The translations under genes were made by a program, and so were the position numbers. A DNA stretch of 64,000 bases from an uncultured Pseudomonadota bacterium (GTDB lineage Bacteria > Myxococcota_A > UBA796 > SXON01), in assembly GCA_903844155.1 (NCBI GenBank), contig CAIMSU010000233.1:1-64000 (forward strand), read 5' to 3'. The notes under the pieces were generated by a model. The model searched no databases and was not told where the DNA came from. It worked only from the letters and a program-made list of their open reading frames with translations. Below, one piece after another: positions 25,901 to 34,416 of the stretch; within the stretch, counting starts at the first letter, position 1, and each line of letters begins with the position of its first letter.

Positions 25901-26740
25901 ATGTCCCGCCCCATCTTCGTGATCTCCGACGGCACCGGTGAGACCGCCGACCGCGTGACCCGCGCGGCCTTGCGCCAGTTCGAGGGCACGCGTGTGGTCG
26001 TGCAGCTCTTCCCGAACGTGGTCGAGCGGGCAACGCTGGAGCGCATCCTCAAACAAGCAGCGTTGCAACAGGCGTTTGTGGTCACCTCGCTCGTCTCCGC
26101 GGAGCAGCGGATGTTCGCGAACGAGCTGGCCAAGGCGTTCCGTATCCTCCAGGTCGATGTGCTCGGCAACGTCATCACCGGGCTGTCCGGCTGGTTGGAC
26201 GCCGCACCCCAGAACCAGCCAGGGCTGATGCACCGCACGGACGAGGCGTACTTTCGGCGCATCGAAGCCGTCGAGTTCACGGTCAAGGTCGACGACGGGA
26301 AGGAGCCGCGGATGCTCAAGCAGGCCGACATCGTGCTCGTTGGCGTGTCCCGCACCTCGAAGACGCCGCTCTCGGTCTTCCTTGCCTACAAAGGCTACAA
26401 AGTGGCGAACGTCCCCCTCGTCCTCGACCGCGACCCGCCGAAGGAGCTGTGGGAGGTGGATCAGCGGCGCGTCTTCGCCCTCACCATCGAGCCAGAGTCG
26501 TTGGAGGGGATCCGCAAGCAGCGCCTCCGCACGATGCGGGTCGGCGGAACGACAAACTACGGGCAATTGGACTACATCCTCGCCGAGCTGGAGTACTCCG
26601 AGGACCTGTTCCGGAAAAACCGCCAGTGGCCCGTCATCAACGTGACGCAGAAGGCGCTGGAGGAGACCGCCGGCACCATCGTGAACCTGTACGTCGAACG
26701 CGGGCTTGGCGCGGCCGGCGGCGAGATCGGCCAGCTTTGA
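25901..26740 (+). CDS. ppsR: Pyruvate,water dikinase / PPDK regulatory protein (DUF299)
   Basis: This 279-residue bifunctional serine/threonine kinase and phosphorylase switches PEP synthase or pyruvate phosphate dikinase off and on. The signature FVISDGTGETA is at the N-terminus and the P-loop GVSRTSKTP at 148-156. Other conserved parts are YKVANVPLV, YILAELEYSEDLFRKN and the C-terminal VINVTQKALEETA. The length is standard. The ATG at 25901 fits the family N-terminus; an open frame continues upstream through the palindromes but is not conserved. No PPDK or PEP synthase gene is in this window. Confidence 0.94.
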   Translation: MSRPIFVISDGTGETADRVTRAALRQFEGTRVVVQLFPNVVERATLERILKQAALQQAFVVTSLVSAEQRMFANELAKAFRILQVDVLGNVITGLSGWLDAAPQNQPGLMHRTDEAYFRRIEAVEFTVKVDDGKEPRMLKQADIVLVGVSRTSKTPLSVFLAYKGYKVANVPLVLDRDPPKELWEVDQRRVFALTIEPESLEGIRKQRLRTMRVGGTTNYGQLDYILAELEYSEDLFRKNRQWPVINVTQKALEETAGTIVNLYVERGLGAAGGEIGQL

Positions 26741-26764
26741 TGCTCGCCCGAACCCCCAACGCTC

Positions 26765-29167
26765 ATGCCCCTCTCCGCGATCCGCTCCCGCCTCCCTGAA
26801 CCCCCGCCCGAGGGGATCGAAGCGATCCTCGGGCCGACCAACACCGGAAAAACCCACGTCGCCCTGGAGCGCATGGTTCGGTACGAATCGGGGATGATCG
26901 GCCTGCCACTCCGGTTGTTGGCGCGCGAGGTCTACGACAGGCTCACCGCGCGGGTGGGCGAGCAGCAGGTAGCGCTCATCACCGGCGAGGAGCGTCGACA
27001 CCCGCCTGGAGCCCGTTATCTGGTCTGCACCGTCGAGGCGATGCCCCTGGAACGAAGGGTGGAATTCGTGGCGGTCGACGAGATCCAGCTCGTCGGGGAC
27101 AAGGGGCGCGGCCACATCTTCACGGACCGGGTCCTGCACGCCCGGGGAACGCGGGCGACGCTGTTCCTCGGGTCCGACAGCGTCGCCACGGCGGTGCGGG
27201 CGCTTGTTCCCGACGCGCTCATCACAACGCAGGCACGGCTCTCACGCCTGACCTACGCCGGGTACTCCAAGCTGGGATCGTTGGCTCCGGGGACGGCAAT
27301 CGTGGCGTTCTCCGCCGAGTCTGTCTACGCGCTCGCGGACCGCGCCCGGCGGAAGCATGGTGGCTGCGCGGTGGTCCTCGGCGCGCTGTCGCCTCGCACA
27401 CGCAACGCGCAGGTGGCGATGTACCAGTCGGGCGAGGTCCCCGTGCTGGTGGCGACCGACGCGATCGGCATGGGACTGAACCTCGACATCACGCACATTG
27501 CCTTTGCGGAAGGCCACAAGTTTGACGGAGAGCGGGTTCGCGCGCTCCAGGTCGGCGAGATCGCCCAGATCGCTGGCCGCGCCGGTCGCTACCGCACGGA
27601 CGGCACGTTCGGCGCAACGGAGCTCTACGAAGGCGTCCCGCAGAGCCACGTCACGGCGATCGAAGCCTACCGGATCCCCTCGGTCAACCGGCTTTACTGG
27701 CGAGAGAGCGACCTCGACTACACGAGCCTCGCCACGCTGGAGCGCTCGCTGCTGCAGCCCCCACCCATCCAACGCGACGGACCGACGCGGTTCGAGCGCC
27801 GCGCCGATGACGACGACGAGCTTGCCTTCTTGCTCCTCGCGCGCCATCCGGAGGTCCGCGCACGGGCGACTCACCCCAACGCCGTCCGCCTGCTCTGGGA
27901 CGTCTGCCGCACGCCGAATTACCGCCACAACCTGCCTGAGCAGCACGCCGAGCTGCTTCTGCGCGTGTACCTGAGGCTCGCCGAGCATGGGACGATGGCG
28001 GAGGGCTGGGTGCGCCGGTCGATGGAGACCCTGGACCGGGTGGATACCGCGGGGCCTGCTCCGGGCGAGCGCGATGACCGGCCTTCGCCCAATGGAATCG
28101 ACACCCTGACCCAACGCCTGGCGTCGATCCGTACGTGGTCCTATCTGAGCCAGCGGGTCGACTGGGTCGACGGCGCGGCGGCGTTGCAGCAATTCGCGAT
28201 CGAGGTCGAGAATCGCCTGTCCGACGCGCTGCACGCCGAGCTTCAGGCGCGCTTCGTGGACCGGCGTGCGACGGCGTCGACAGGTGGGCAGCCGGCGAGC
28301 GCGGACGGCGACAGCGCGCAGGTCCGCCTGGGCGGGCGCGTGGTCGGCAGCTTCGAGGGGCTGAGCTTCCGATCGTTGGATGCCACGGTGCCGCCCGGGG
28401 CCCGTCCTACCGTCGAGATCGGAGTGGCCGCGAGAGCCGCCGCCCTCCTCGCTGATCCGCACAGCGCCTTTGTCCTCGCGCCCGACCTCTGCTTGCATTG
28501 GCGGGGACAGCCCGTGGCGCGCCTGCTCGCCGGCCCGGTCGCCGCAGAGCCCAGGCTGCGCCTGTTGCCCACCGAGTGGCTGCGTCCCTCGGACCGAATG
28601 CTCGTGGAACGGCGATTGGTAGCGTTGTTGGCGGACAAGGTCGGCGAGGTGATGGCGCCGTTGCGCACGACGCCGAGGGAGGCTGCTGGGGTGGCGTACC
28701 TGCTTGAAGCGGGGCTGGGGACGGTCCCGATCGAGCGGGTGGCGGACGCGCGGGCCGGGTTGGCTGACGTCGGGCGACGGGCGCTCGCGAAGGCAGGCGT
28801 GCGGTTCGGCGCCCGCTGGGCCTACTCGATCGCGATGACCGGCGAAGGCCGGGCCATACTCGCGGCCCTGCTCGCGGGCCTGGACGTCGTGCCCGCGCCT
28901 GGCGACGGCGACGTGGTCCGAGCGACCGGCGCATCGGCGTTCTGGCCGCTCGCTGGCATGGTGCGATGGGGCGATCACGCCGTGCGTGTCGAGCTCTACG
29001 AGGCGTGGACGGCCGAGGTGCGCGGGCTTGCGCGAGCGGGCAGCTTCCGGGTGCCGGAGGTGCTTCTGGCGCGGCTCGGCGACCCGACCGCGGCGCTGCG
29101 CGAGATCGGGATGATGCCCGTTCGATCGGTCGAACCGGCGGGTCTGTGGACCCGGCGACCACGCTGA
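26765..29167 (+). CDS. SUV3-like DExH RNA helicase
   Basis: This 800-residue protein has its helicase core at about 15-400: Walker A GPTNTGKT (23-30), motif II DEIQ (105-108), then SAESVYALADRARR, VLVATDAIGMGLNLDI and QIAGRAGRYRTDGTFG. This matches SUV3, the mitochondrial degradosome helicase with bacterial homologues, rather than DEAD-box RhlB or DinG types. The C-terminal 400 residues are Ala/Arg-rich and less recognisable; the part near 590-680 (RPTVEIGVAARAAALLADPHSAFVLAPDL) may be an RNA-binding extension. It follows ppsR by 24 bp on the same strand. It probably unwinds RNA during decay or processing. Confidence 0.85.
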   Translation: MPLSAIRSRLPEPPPEGIEAILGPTNTGKTHVALERMVRYESGMIGLPLRLLAREVYDRLTARVGEQQVALITGEERRHPPGARYLVCTVEAMPLERRVEFVAVDEIQLVGDKGRGHIFTDRVLHARGTRATLFLGSDSVATAVRALVPDALITTQARLSRLTYAGYSKLGSLAPGTAIVAFSAESVYALADRARRKHGGCAVVLGALSPRTRNAQVAMYQSGEVPVLVATDAIGMGLNLDITHIAFAEGHKFDGERVRALQVGEIAQIAGRAGRYRTDGTFGATELYEGVPQSHVTAIEAYRIPSVNRLYWRESDLDYTSLATLERSLLQPPPIQRDGPTRFERRADDDDELAFLLLARHPEVRARATHPNAVRLLWDVCRTPNYRHNLPEQHAELLLRVYLRLAEHGTMAEGWVRRSMETLDRVDTAGPAPGERDDRPSPNGIDTLTQRLASIRTWSYLSQRVDWVDGAAALQQFAIEVENRLSDALHAELQARFVDRRATASTGGQPASADGDSAQVRLGGRVVGSFEGLSFRSLDATVPPGARPTVEIGVAARAAALLADPHSAFVLAPDLCLHWRGQPVARLLAGPVAAEPRLRLLPTEWLRPSDRMLVERRLVALLADKVGEVMAPLRTTPREAAGVAYLLEAGLGTVPIERVADARAGLADVGRRALAKAGVRFGARWAYSIAMTGEGRAILAALLAGLDVVPAPGDGDVVRATGASAFWPLAGMVRWGDHAVRVELYEAWTAEVRGLARAGSFRVPEVLLARLGDPTAALREIGMMPVRSVEPAGLWTRRPR

Positions 29168-29218
29168 ACGGCGCGCGCTGCCCGCGCCCGCGCCCTCAAG
29201 GGAGGGGGACCGACCGCG

Positions 29219-29872
29219 TCAGGACGTTCCGGGCGAGGATGCGCCCCAAGGGAAGCCCAAGCGCCGGAGCCGATGCAAGACCCCGAACACCGGAAGCCCG
29301 ATGACGTTGGTCCAGTCACCGTCCACCCCGGCGATCAGCCAGGCGCCAGGCCCCTCAGCGCGGTAGCCGCCGGCACACCCGCTGCCGTCGCCGCTCTTCA
29401 CGTAGGCGTCGATCTCGTCGTCGGTGACGTCGCAGCGAAACCGGATGTGGGTGTGCTCGACGAAATCGGCGGGAGAGGCGGAAAGTCCGAGGAGGACGCC
29501 TGCGGGACCGCGGAAGGCGACGGCGGTGGAGAGCGTGTGGGTGCGACCGCGAAGGAGGCGCAGGCGACGACGGTGATCGTCGGGATCTCGTGGTTTTCCG
29601 AACGCTTCTCCGTCGAGATGAGCGACCTGATCGGCCCCGAGGATCACCGCCGCAAGGCTGGAGGCTGGAGGCTGGAGGACGGAGGAAATCCGGGCGGCGA
29701 CCGCCTCGGCCTTCGCTGCGGCCCGTGCGACCGCGAGCGCCACCGGGTCGTCGGCGATGATCGCCTCCTCGTCGATGGGCGCCGGGAAAAGCTCAACGTG
29801 AACGCCGACATCGGTGAGGAGTTTGGCGCGCCAGGGGGAGGCGGAGGCGAGGATCAGGCGCGGAGCGGGCAT
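29219..29872 (-). CDS. maf: Maf-family nucleoside triphosphate pyrophosphatase
   Basis: This 217-residue housecleaning enzyme hydrolyses non-canonical or excess NTPs. Motifs are LILASASPWRAKLL at the N-terminus, AKAEAVAARI, VILGADQVAHLDGEAFGKP, LRGRTHTLSTAV and YVKSGDGSGCAGGYRAEGPGAWLI. The usual ADT of the GADT motif is ADQ here, so substrate range may differ. A short insertion around residue 66 (LQPPASSL) is coded by three ggctgga heptamers at about 29655-29678. The gene converges on the SUV3-like helicase. Confidence 0.9.
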   Translation of the reverse strand: MPAPRLILASASPWRAKLLTDVGVHVELFPAPIDEEAIIADDPVALAVARAAAKAEAVAARISSVLQPPASSLAAVILGADQVAHLDGEAFGKPRDPDDHRRRLRLLRGRTHTLSTAVAFRGPAGVLLGLSASPADFVEHTHIRFRCDVTDDEIDAYVKSGDGSGCAGGYRAEGPGAWLIAGVDGDWTNVIGLPVFGVLHRLRRLGFPWGASSPGTS

Positions 29873-29897
29873 TCCATCCCGCTAACCGGAGCCGGGG

Positions 29898-29963
29898 CGT
29901 TACGATCTTCGGCGTGCATTTCACCGCGCCTGGATACGAAATGCGGGAGGAGGATTGTCACGG
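29898..29963 (-). repeat. Dispersed hairpin-bearing repeat, copy 1
   Basis: A 66-bp segment in the maf-Hsp70 intergenic region. Read on the minus strand it contains aatcctcctcccgcatttcg, tatccaggcgcggtgaaatg and cacgccgaagatcgtaacg. GCATTTC and GAAATGC form a 7-bp stem. Two further copies lie on the plus strand near 56083-56218. The rest of this 258-bp intergenic region holds a 12-bp palindrome ccggacgtccgg (30070-30081) and presumably the Hsp70 operon promoter. Confidence 0.7.
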
Positions 29964-30130
29964 GCCTCGCGAGCGTCGCACGGGGGCGGGCGGCGTACAG
30001 GTTTCCGGCAGGACGTGGGACTTTTCACGCTCGACACGATAGGATCGCCCGGGTGGTCGTTTTGACCGCCCCGGACGTCCGGTCCCCCGCTGGCCCCGTT
30101 TAGTCGCCCCCTGCCGCCTGAGAATCAAGC

Positions 30131-32140
30131 ATGTCCACCCGAGCGGTCGGGATCGACCTCGGCACCACGTTCTCCGCCATCGCGCACGTCAACAAGTACG
30201 GTGTGCCGGAGATCCTGCACAACGCCGAGGGCGAGCGGATCACGCCGTCGGTGATCCTGTTCGAGGGCGACGAGGTGATCATCGGGACCTACGCCAAGCA
30301 ATCGGCGGTCGCGTACCCGGAGCAGGTGGTCGAGTTCATCAAGCGCCACATGGGCGACGAAGACTACCAGTTCGAGTACCGCGGCGAGTCCTACACGCCC
30401 GAGCGACTGTCGGGCTTCATCCTTGCGAAGTTGAAGCACGACGCCGAGCTGCGGCTCGGGCACCGGATCGATCAGGCCGTCATCACCGTTCCCGCCTACT
30501 TTGGCGACAAGCAACGCCGCGCGACGATCCGGGCCGGCGAATACGCGGGCTTGAAGGTCCTCTCCCTGCTGAACGAGCCGACGGCGGCGGCGTTTGCGTA
30601 CGGCCTCTCGAACATGGGCGAGCGCAAAAAGGTGCTCGTCTACGACCTTGGCGGCGGCACGTTCGACGTGTCCATCGTCGAGATCGCGGGGCGAGACATC
30701 AGCGTCATCGCCACTACCGGCGATCACCTGCTTGGCGGCAAGGAGTGGGACGACGCGTTGATCGAGTTTGCCGCGGAGCAATTCAAGGCCCGCCACAACC
30801 TCGACCCGCTGGACGACCTCGCGGCGTACCATGACCTGCGGGCCAAGGCGACCAGCGCCAAGCTCTCGCTCTCCAAGCGGCCCAAGGTCAACCTGTTCTA
30901 CGACTTCAAGGGGAAGATCCTGCGGTTGGAGCTGACCCGGGAGAAGTTTGAGGATCTCACGGCTGGCCTGCTCGCCCGGTGCGAAGCGCTGACCCGCGAT
31001 GTGCTGGAGGATGCCAAGCTCACCCCCAACGACATCGACACCGTCGTGCTCGCAGGCGGGTCCACGCGCATGCCGATGGTGCGCGAGATGATCAAGAAGG
31101 TGTTCGGGCGCGACGCCGCGACGGACATCAACCCGGATGAGTGCGTTGCGCTCGGCGCAGCGCTGACGGCCGCGATCGAGGCCAGCCGTGTGTCTGGCGA
31201 GGCCCCGCCCGTCGACATCCGAACGCACGACGTCACGTCGCACTCCCTCGGCATGGTCGTCTACCGCGACGGAAAGCTCTACAACTCCAAGATCATCGAG
31301 CGGAACTCGCGAATCCCCTGCGAGCGTACGCGCGACGACTATGTGACCACGCACGATGGTCAGTCCACCATGGACCTCTGGCTCGTACAGGGCGAGAACG
31401 TCGATCCCCTGGAGTGCGCGGTCCTTGGTCACTTCGAATTCTACGGAATCCCGATTCGCTCCGCGGGAAAGTCCCGTTTGTCCGTGACCTTTCGCTACAA
31501 TGCGAACGGCATCGTCGAGGTCGAGTCCATGGATCTCGACAGCGGGCAGACCCTGGCCCACCGCCTCGCCGCAGGCTCCGTCACCCTCGACGATCTGGCC
31601 CGGAACCGGGCGCCGATGAGCGTCGTGCTGTTGGTGGACTGTTCGGGCTCGATGTACGGCGCGAACATCGAAGAGGCGCGCAAGGCAGCGCTCTCCTTCG
31701 TCGAACATTCGCTTGGTCCGAACAGGCAGATCGCGGTCATCGCCTTTCCCGGTGGCGTCGTTTGCCCGCTGACGGGCGACGGGGCGAAGCTGGACGCCGC
31801 GATTCGCGGGCTCACCCCGATCGGGTCCACGCCGCTCGCCGAGGGCTTGCTCGCCGCCCGGGAGATGATGAAGAACCGGGCGGGCGTCCAACGGATCTAC
31901 ATGGTCCTCACGGACGGGCACCCGGACGACCCGGATGCCGCAGTGGCCGAGGTCAACCGCATTCGGACCTCCGGCGGTCGCATCATCACCATCGGCGTCG
32001 GCAACCAGGTGCGGCCCGACTTCCTGAAGAGCCTCGCTTCCCGCGCCGAAGACTTCCACTTCTGCAACGAGTCGGTCGAACTGCAGGGCACGTTCATCAA
32101 CCTCGCAACCGAGCTCACGGGAGGCCAAAATGGCGGATGA
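30131..32140 (+). CDS. Hsp70 (DnaK-like) fused to a von Willebrand factor A domain
   Basis: The protein has 669 residues. The ATPase domain (about 1-360) is complete: phosphate-1 IDLGTTFSAIAHV, VITVPAYFG, NEPTAAAFAYGL, phosphate-2 YDLGGGTFDVSIVE and adenosine motif VLAGGSTRMPMV. A beta-sandwich substrate domain follows (about 375-480, SHSLGMVVYRDGKL, IPCERTRDDYVT). Where DnaK has its helical lid, a VWA domain runs from about 496 to 660, with MIDAS residues D503-C-S505-G-S507, a downstream STPLAEG Thr and LTDGHPDD. The fusion suggests that metal-dependent adhesion to a partner replaces or controls lid closure. It is the first gene of a four-gene unit and overlaps the GrpE gene by 11 bp. Confidence 0.92.
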   Translation: MSTRAVGIDLGTTFSAIAHVNKYGVPEILHNAEGERITPSVILFEGDEVIIGTYAKQSAVAYPEQVVEFIKRHMGDEDYQFEYRGESYTPERLSGFILAKLKHDAELRLGHRIDQAVITVPAYFGDKQRRATIRAGEYAGLKVLSLLNEPTAAAFAYGLSNMGERKKVLVYDLGGGTFDVSIVEIAGRDISVIATTGDHLLGGKEWDDALIEFAAEQFKARHNLDPLDDLAAYHDLRAKATSAKLSLSKRPKVNLFYDFKGKILRLELTREKFEDLTAGLLARCEALTRDVLEDAKLTPNDIDTVVLAGGSTRMPMVREMIKKVFGRDAATDINPDECVALGAALTAAIEASRVSGEAPPVDIRTHDVTSHSLGMVVYRDGKLYNSKIIERNSRIPCERTRDDYVTTHDGQSTMDLWLVQGENVDPLECAVLGHFEFYGIPIRSAGKSRLSVTFRYNANGIVEVESMDLDSGQTLAHRLAAGSVTLDDLARNRAPMSVVLLVDCSGSMYGANIEEARKAALSFVEHSLGPNRQIAVIAFPGGVVCPLTGDGAKLDAAIRGLTPIGSTPLAEGLLAAREMMKNRAGVQRIYMVLTDGHPDDPDAAVAEVNRIRTSGGRIITIGVGNQVRPDFLKSLASRAEDFHFCNESVELQGTFINLATELTGGQNGG

Positions 32141-32726
32141 TCCGACCCACGATCCCCACAGCACCGCCGGGATCAGCGCGCGGCTGCAGACCCTGCACGA
32201 CCTCATCGAAGCCCGGATGCGGCAGGACGACACGCAGCAGAAGGCATTTGACCAGCTCTACGAGGAATTGCGCCAGTACAAGGATGACTTTGTCTTCCAG
32301 CAGGAGAAGCCCTTCCTGCTTGACCTGCTGCTGTTCTACGACAGCCTGAACTGGTTCCAGCAGTCCCTGGCGCGCAAGGAGATGAGCGGCGACGTCATCG
32401 CGGACAGCTTCCAGTACCTCCTCGACGAGTTCCTGGAGCTGCTCTACCGGCGCGACGTCGTCCCCTGCGAGAGCGTCGACCGTTTTGACCGCAAGCTCCA
32501 CAAGGCGGTTCGCGTCGTGCCGGCGGCCTCGTCTGCGGATGAATGGAAGGTCCAGGCAGTGCTGAAGCGTGGGTTCATGCGCGGCGACAAGCAGCTTCGC
32601 GCCGAGGAGGTCGCGGTCGCACGGTTTGGCGTGGACAGCGAGGTCGAGGGCGGAGGCGGCAAGGAAGGGGGCGGTAGGGACAGCATCGCGCCGGTCGCCG
32701 GCGGACGCAAAGAGCCCAGGGAATAG
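32130..32726 (+). CDS. grpE: GrpE-like nucleotide exchange factor
   Basis: This 198-residue protein has a long N-terminal helix (ISARLQTLHDLIEARMRQDDTQ and KAFDQLYEELRQYKDDFVFQ) and the C-terminal beta part (RFDRKLHKAVRVVPAA, WKVQAVLKRGFMRGDKQLRAEEVAVARF), the GrpE pattern. The segment LLLFYDSLNWFQQSLARKEM is the four-helix-bundle region. A Shine-Dalgarno GGGAGG lies five bases before the ATG, inside the Hsp70-VWA coding region. The C-terminus ends in a Gly-rich tail. Being between two Hsp70 genes, it is presumably their dedicated exchange factor rather than the housekeeping GrpE. Confidence 0.85.
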   Translation: MADDPTHDPHSTAGISARLQTLHDLIEARMRQDDTQQKAFDQLYEELRQYKDDFVFQQEKPFLLDLLLFYDSLNWFQQSLARKEMSGDVIADSFQYLLDEFLELLYRRDVVPCESVDRFDRKLHKAVRVVPAASSADEWKVQAVLKRGFMRGDKQLRAEEVAVARFGVDSEVEGGGGKEGGGRDSIAPVAGGRKEPRE

Positions 32727-32734
32727 GGCAGTTC

Positions 32735-34363
32735 ATGGCCGACGACGGGATCATTCTGGGCATCGACCTCGGGACGACGTTCTCGGCGATGGGCTATGTG
32801 GATCCCTTCGGCAAGCCGTTGATCCTGCCCAACGGCGAAGGCCAGCGCACCACCGCGTCGGTCATCCACTTCTACGATCGCGATGCCTGCGTGGTCGGCG
32901 AGGAAGCGGTCAAGATGGTGGTCGTCGACGCGCCGAACGTGGTCCGGTTCATCAAGCGGCACATGGGCGAGGAGGGCTACCAGTTGGAGCTTTTCGGACG
33001 AACCTATGGTCCGCAGGAGCTGTCGTCGTTCATCCTTCGGAAGTTGAAGGACGACGCCGAGGAGGCGCTGGGGTTCGAGGTCAAGGACGCCGTCATCACG
33101 GTGCCGGCGTACTTCAACAGCGCCCAGCGCGGGGCGACGGCGGAGGCGGGCGCGTTGGCGGGGTTCAACGTGCTCTCCATCATCAACGAGCCGACGGCCG
33201 CGGCGATCGCGTACGGCGTCGAGCGGATCGGGGGCGACCGCCACTTGATGGTTTTTGACCTTGGCGGCGGCACTTTTGACGTCACCGTGATGGAGATCCG
33301 CGGGACGACGCTGCGGACGATAGCGACAGACGGCAACGCGGAGCTTGGCGGCAAGGACTGGGACGATCGGCTCCTGAACTACGTCGCCGACCAGTTCAGC
33401 CAGAAGTTCGGCCTGGACCCGCGCGACGACGCGCAGACCTACCAGGAGCTCTACGAGCGCTGTCTGCACGCCAAGATCTCGCTGTCCTCCAAGCCCCGCG
33501 CGGTCATCCCCGTGAATTTCCGCGGACATCGCACGGTTGTGCCGGTCGTCCGCGAGGAGTTTGAGAACATCACGCGGGACCTGCTCGGGCAGTGCGCCGA
33601 CACGTGCGCGCTCGTGCTCGAGAAGGCCAAGATGGGCTGGGCCGACATCGACGATGTGCTGCTCGCCGGCGGATCGACGCGGATGCCCGCGGTCCAGGAG
33701 ATGCTGCGTCGGCTTTCGGGCCGCGCCCCCGTGGCCGGGGTGAATCCGGACGAGTGCGTGGCCCTTGGCGCAGCGCTCGCCGCGATCTTCCGGCATCAAC
33801 CCAAGCATCCGGCCATCCAGAATTGGCGCTCCACGCTCGCGCGCAAGGCCCAGAAGGCCGCCGCGGGCGCGAACGAACAGGGCTCGACTGCGCTGATCGA
33901 GCAGGACATCCAGCCCGGCCCAGGTGGGACCTTGCCGGGCGTTCGGATCGCGGACGTCGCCAGCCACCCGCTTGGCATCGTCGTGCTGGACGCCCAGCTC
34001 AACGAGCGGATCGTCACGCTCATCCCCGAGTCGACCCCCCTCCCCTGCGAGAAGCGCGGGCGCTTTGCCTATGCCTACGACGACATGACCGCGGTGCGCG
34101 TGGAGGTGACGGAGGGCGTGGGCGCGAGTCGCGACGAGGTCACGGTGATCGGTGAGGTCATCCTCGACAATCTGCCGCCCCGCCATCGTGGGACGCCCAT
34201 CGAGGTGGTCTACCGGTACACGGTGAACCAGATCCTCGAGGTGGACGTGACCGACATCGAGACGCGCGTCTCCCACCGCGCCCGGATCGTGCTCAAAGGC
34301 GCGCTCTCGTCCGAGGGGTACGATGAAGCGCGAAGGCGCGTGGCGGCCGCTACGGTCCACTGA
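32735..34363 (+). CDS. Second, lidless Hsp70
   Basis: This 542-residue DnaK-like protein has a full ATPase domain: GIDLGTTFSAMGYV, VITVPAYFNSAQRGAT, NEPTAAAIAYGV, FDLGGGTFDVTVME, LAGGSTRMPAVQEML and NPDECVALGAAL. The region 345-400 is an Ala/Lys/Gln-rich insert (ARKAQKAAAGANEQG) where DnaK has its short interdomain linker; no DVLLLDVTPLS-type linker is seen. A short substrate-binding sandwich follows (ASHPLGIVVLDAQ, IPCEK-like LPCEKRGRFAYAYDD, VYRYTVNQILEVDVTD). The helical lid is missing; the protein ends soon after the sandwich. It starts eight bases after the GrpE stop. Confidence 0.9.
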   Translation: MADDGIILGIDLGTTFSAMGYVDPFGKPLILPNGEGQRTTASVIHFYDRDACVVGEEAVKMVVVDAPNVVRFIKRHMGEEGYQLELFGRTYGPQELSSFILRKLKDDAEEALGFEVKDAVITVPAYFNSAQRGATAEAGALAGFNVLSIINEPTAAAIAYGVERIGGDRHLMVFDLGGGTFDVTVMEIRGTTLRTIATDGNAELGGKDWDDRLLNYVADQFSQKFGLDPRDDAQTYQELYERCLHAKISLSSKPRAVIPVNFRGHRTVVPVVREEFENITRDLLGQCADTCALVLEKAKMGWADIDDVLLAGGSTRMPAVQEMLRRLSGRAPVAGVNPDECVALGAALAAIFRHQPKHPAIQNWRSTLARKAQKAAAGANEQGSTALIEQDIQPGPGGTLPGVRIADVASHPLGIVVLDAQLNERIVTLIPESTPLPCEKRGRFAYAYDDMTAVRVEVTEGVGASRDEVTVIGEVILDNLPPRHRGTPIEVVYRYTVNQILEVDVTDIETRVSHRARIVLKGALSSEGYDEARRRVAAATVH

Positions 34364-34416
34364 CGGAGCTGCGGCGGGGAGCGATGCCCCTGCTTTCTTG
34401 ATACGCCCCCGCGCAG

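Noticed and set aside
30125-32233. Long minus-strand open frame opposite the Hsp70-VWA gene
   Set aside because: The plus strand has unmistakable Hsp70 motifs; the antisense product is of low-complexity composition with no recognisable domain. Similar antisense frames opposite the subtilase (8454-10145) and the BY-kinase (52171-53964) were rejected for the same reason.
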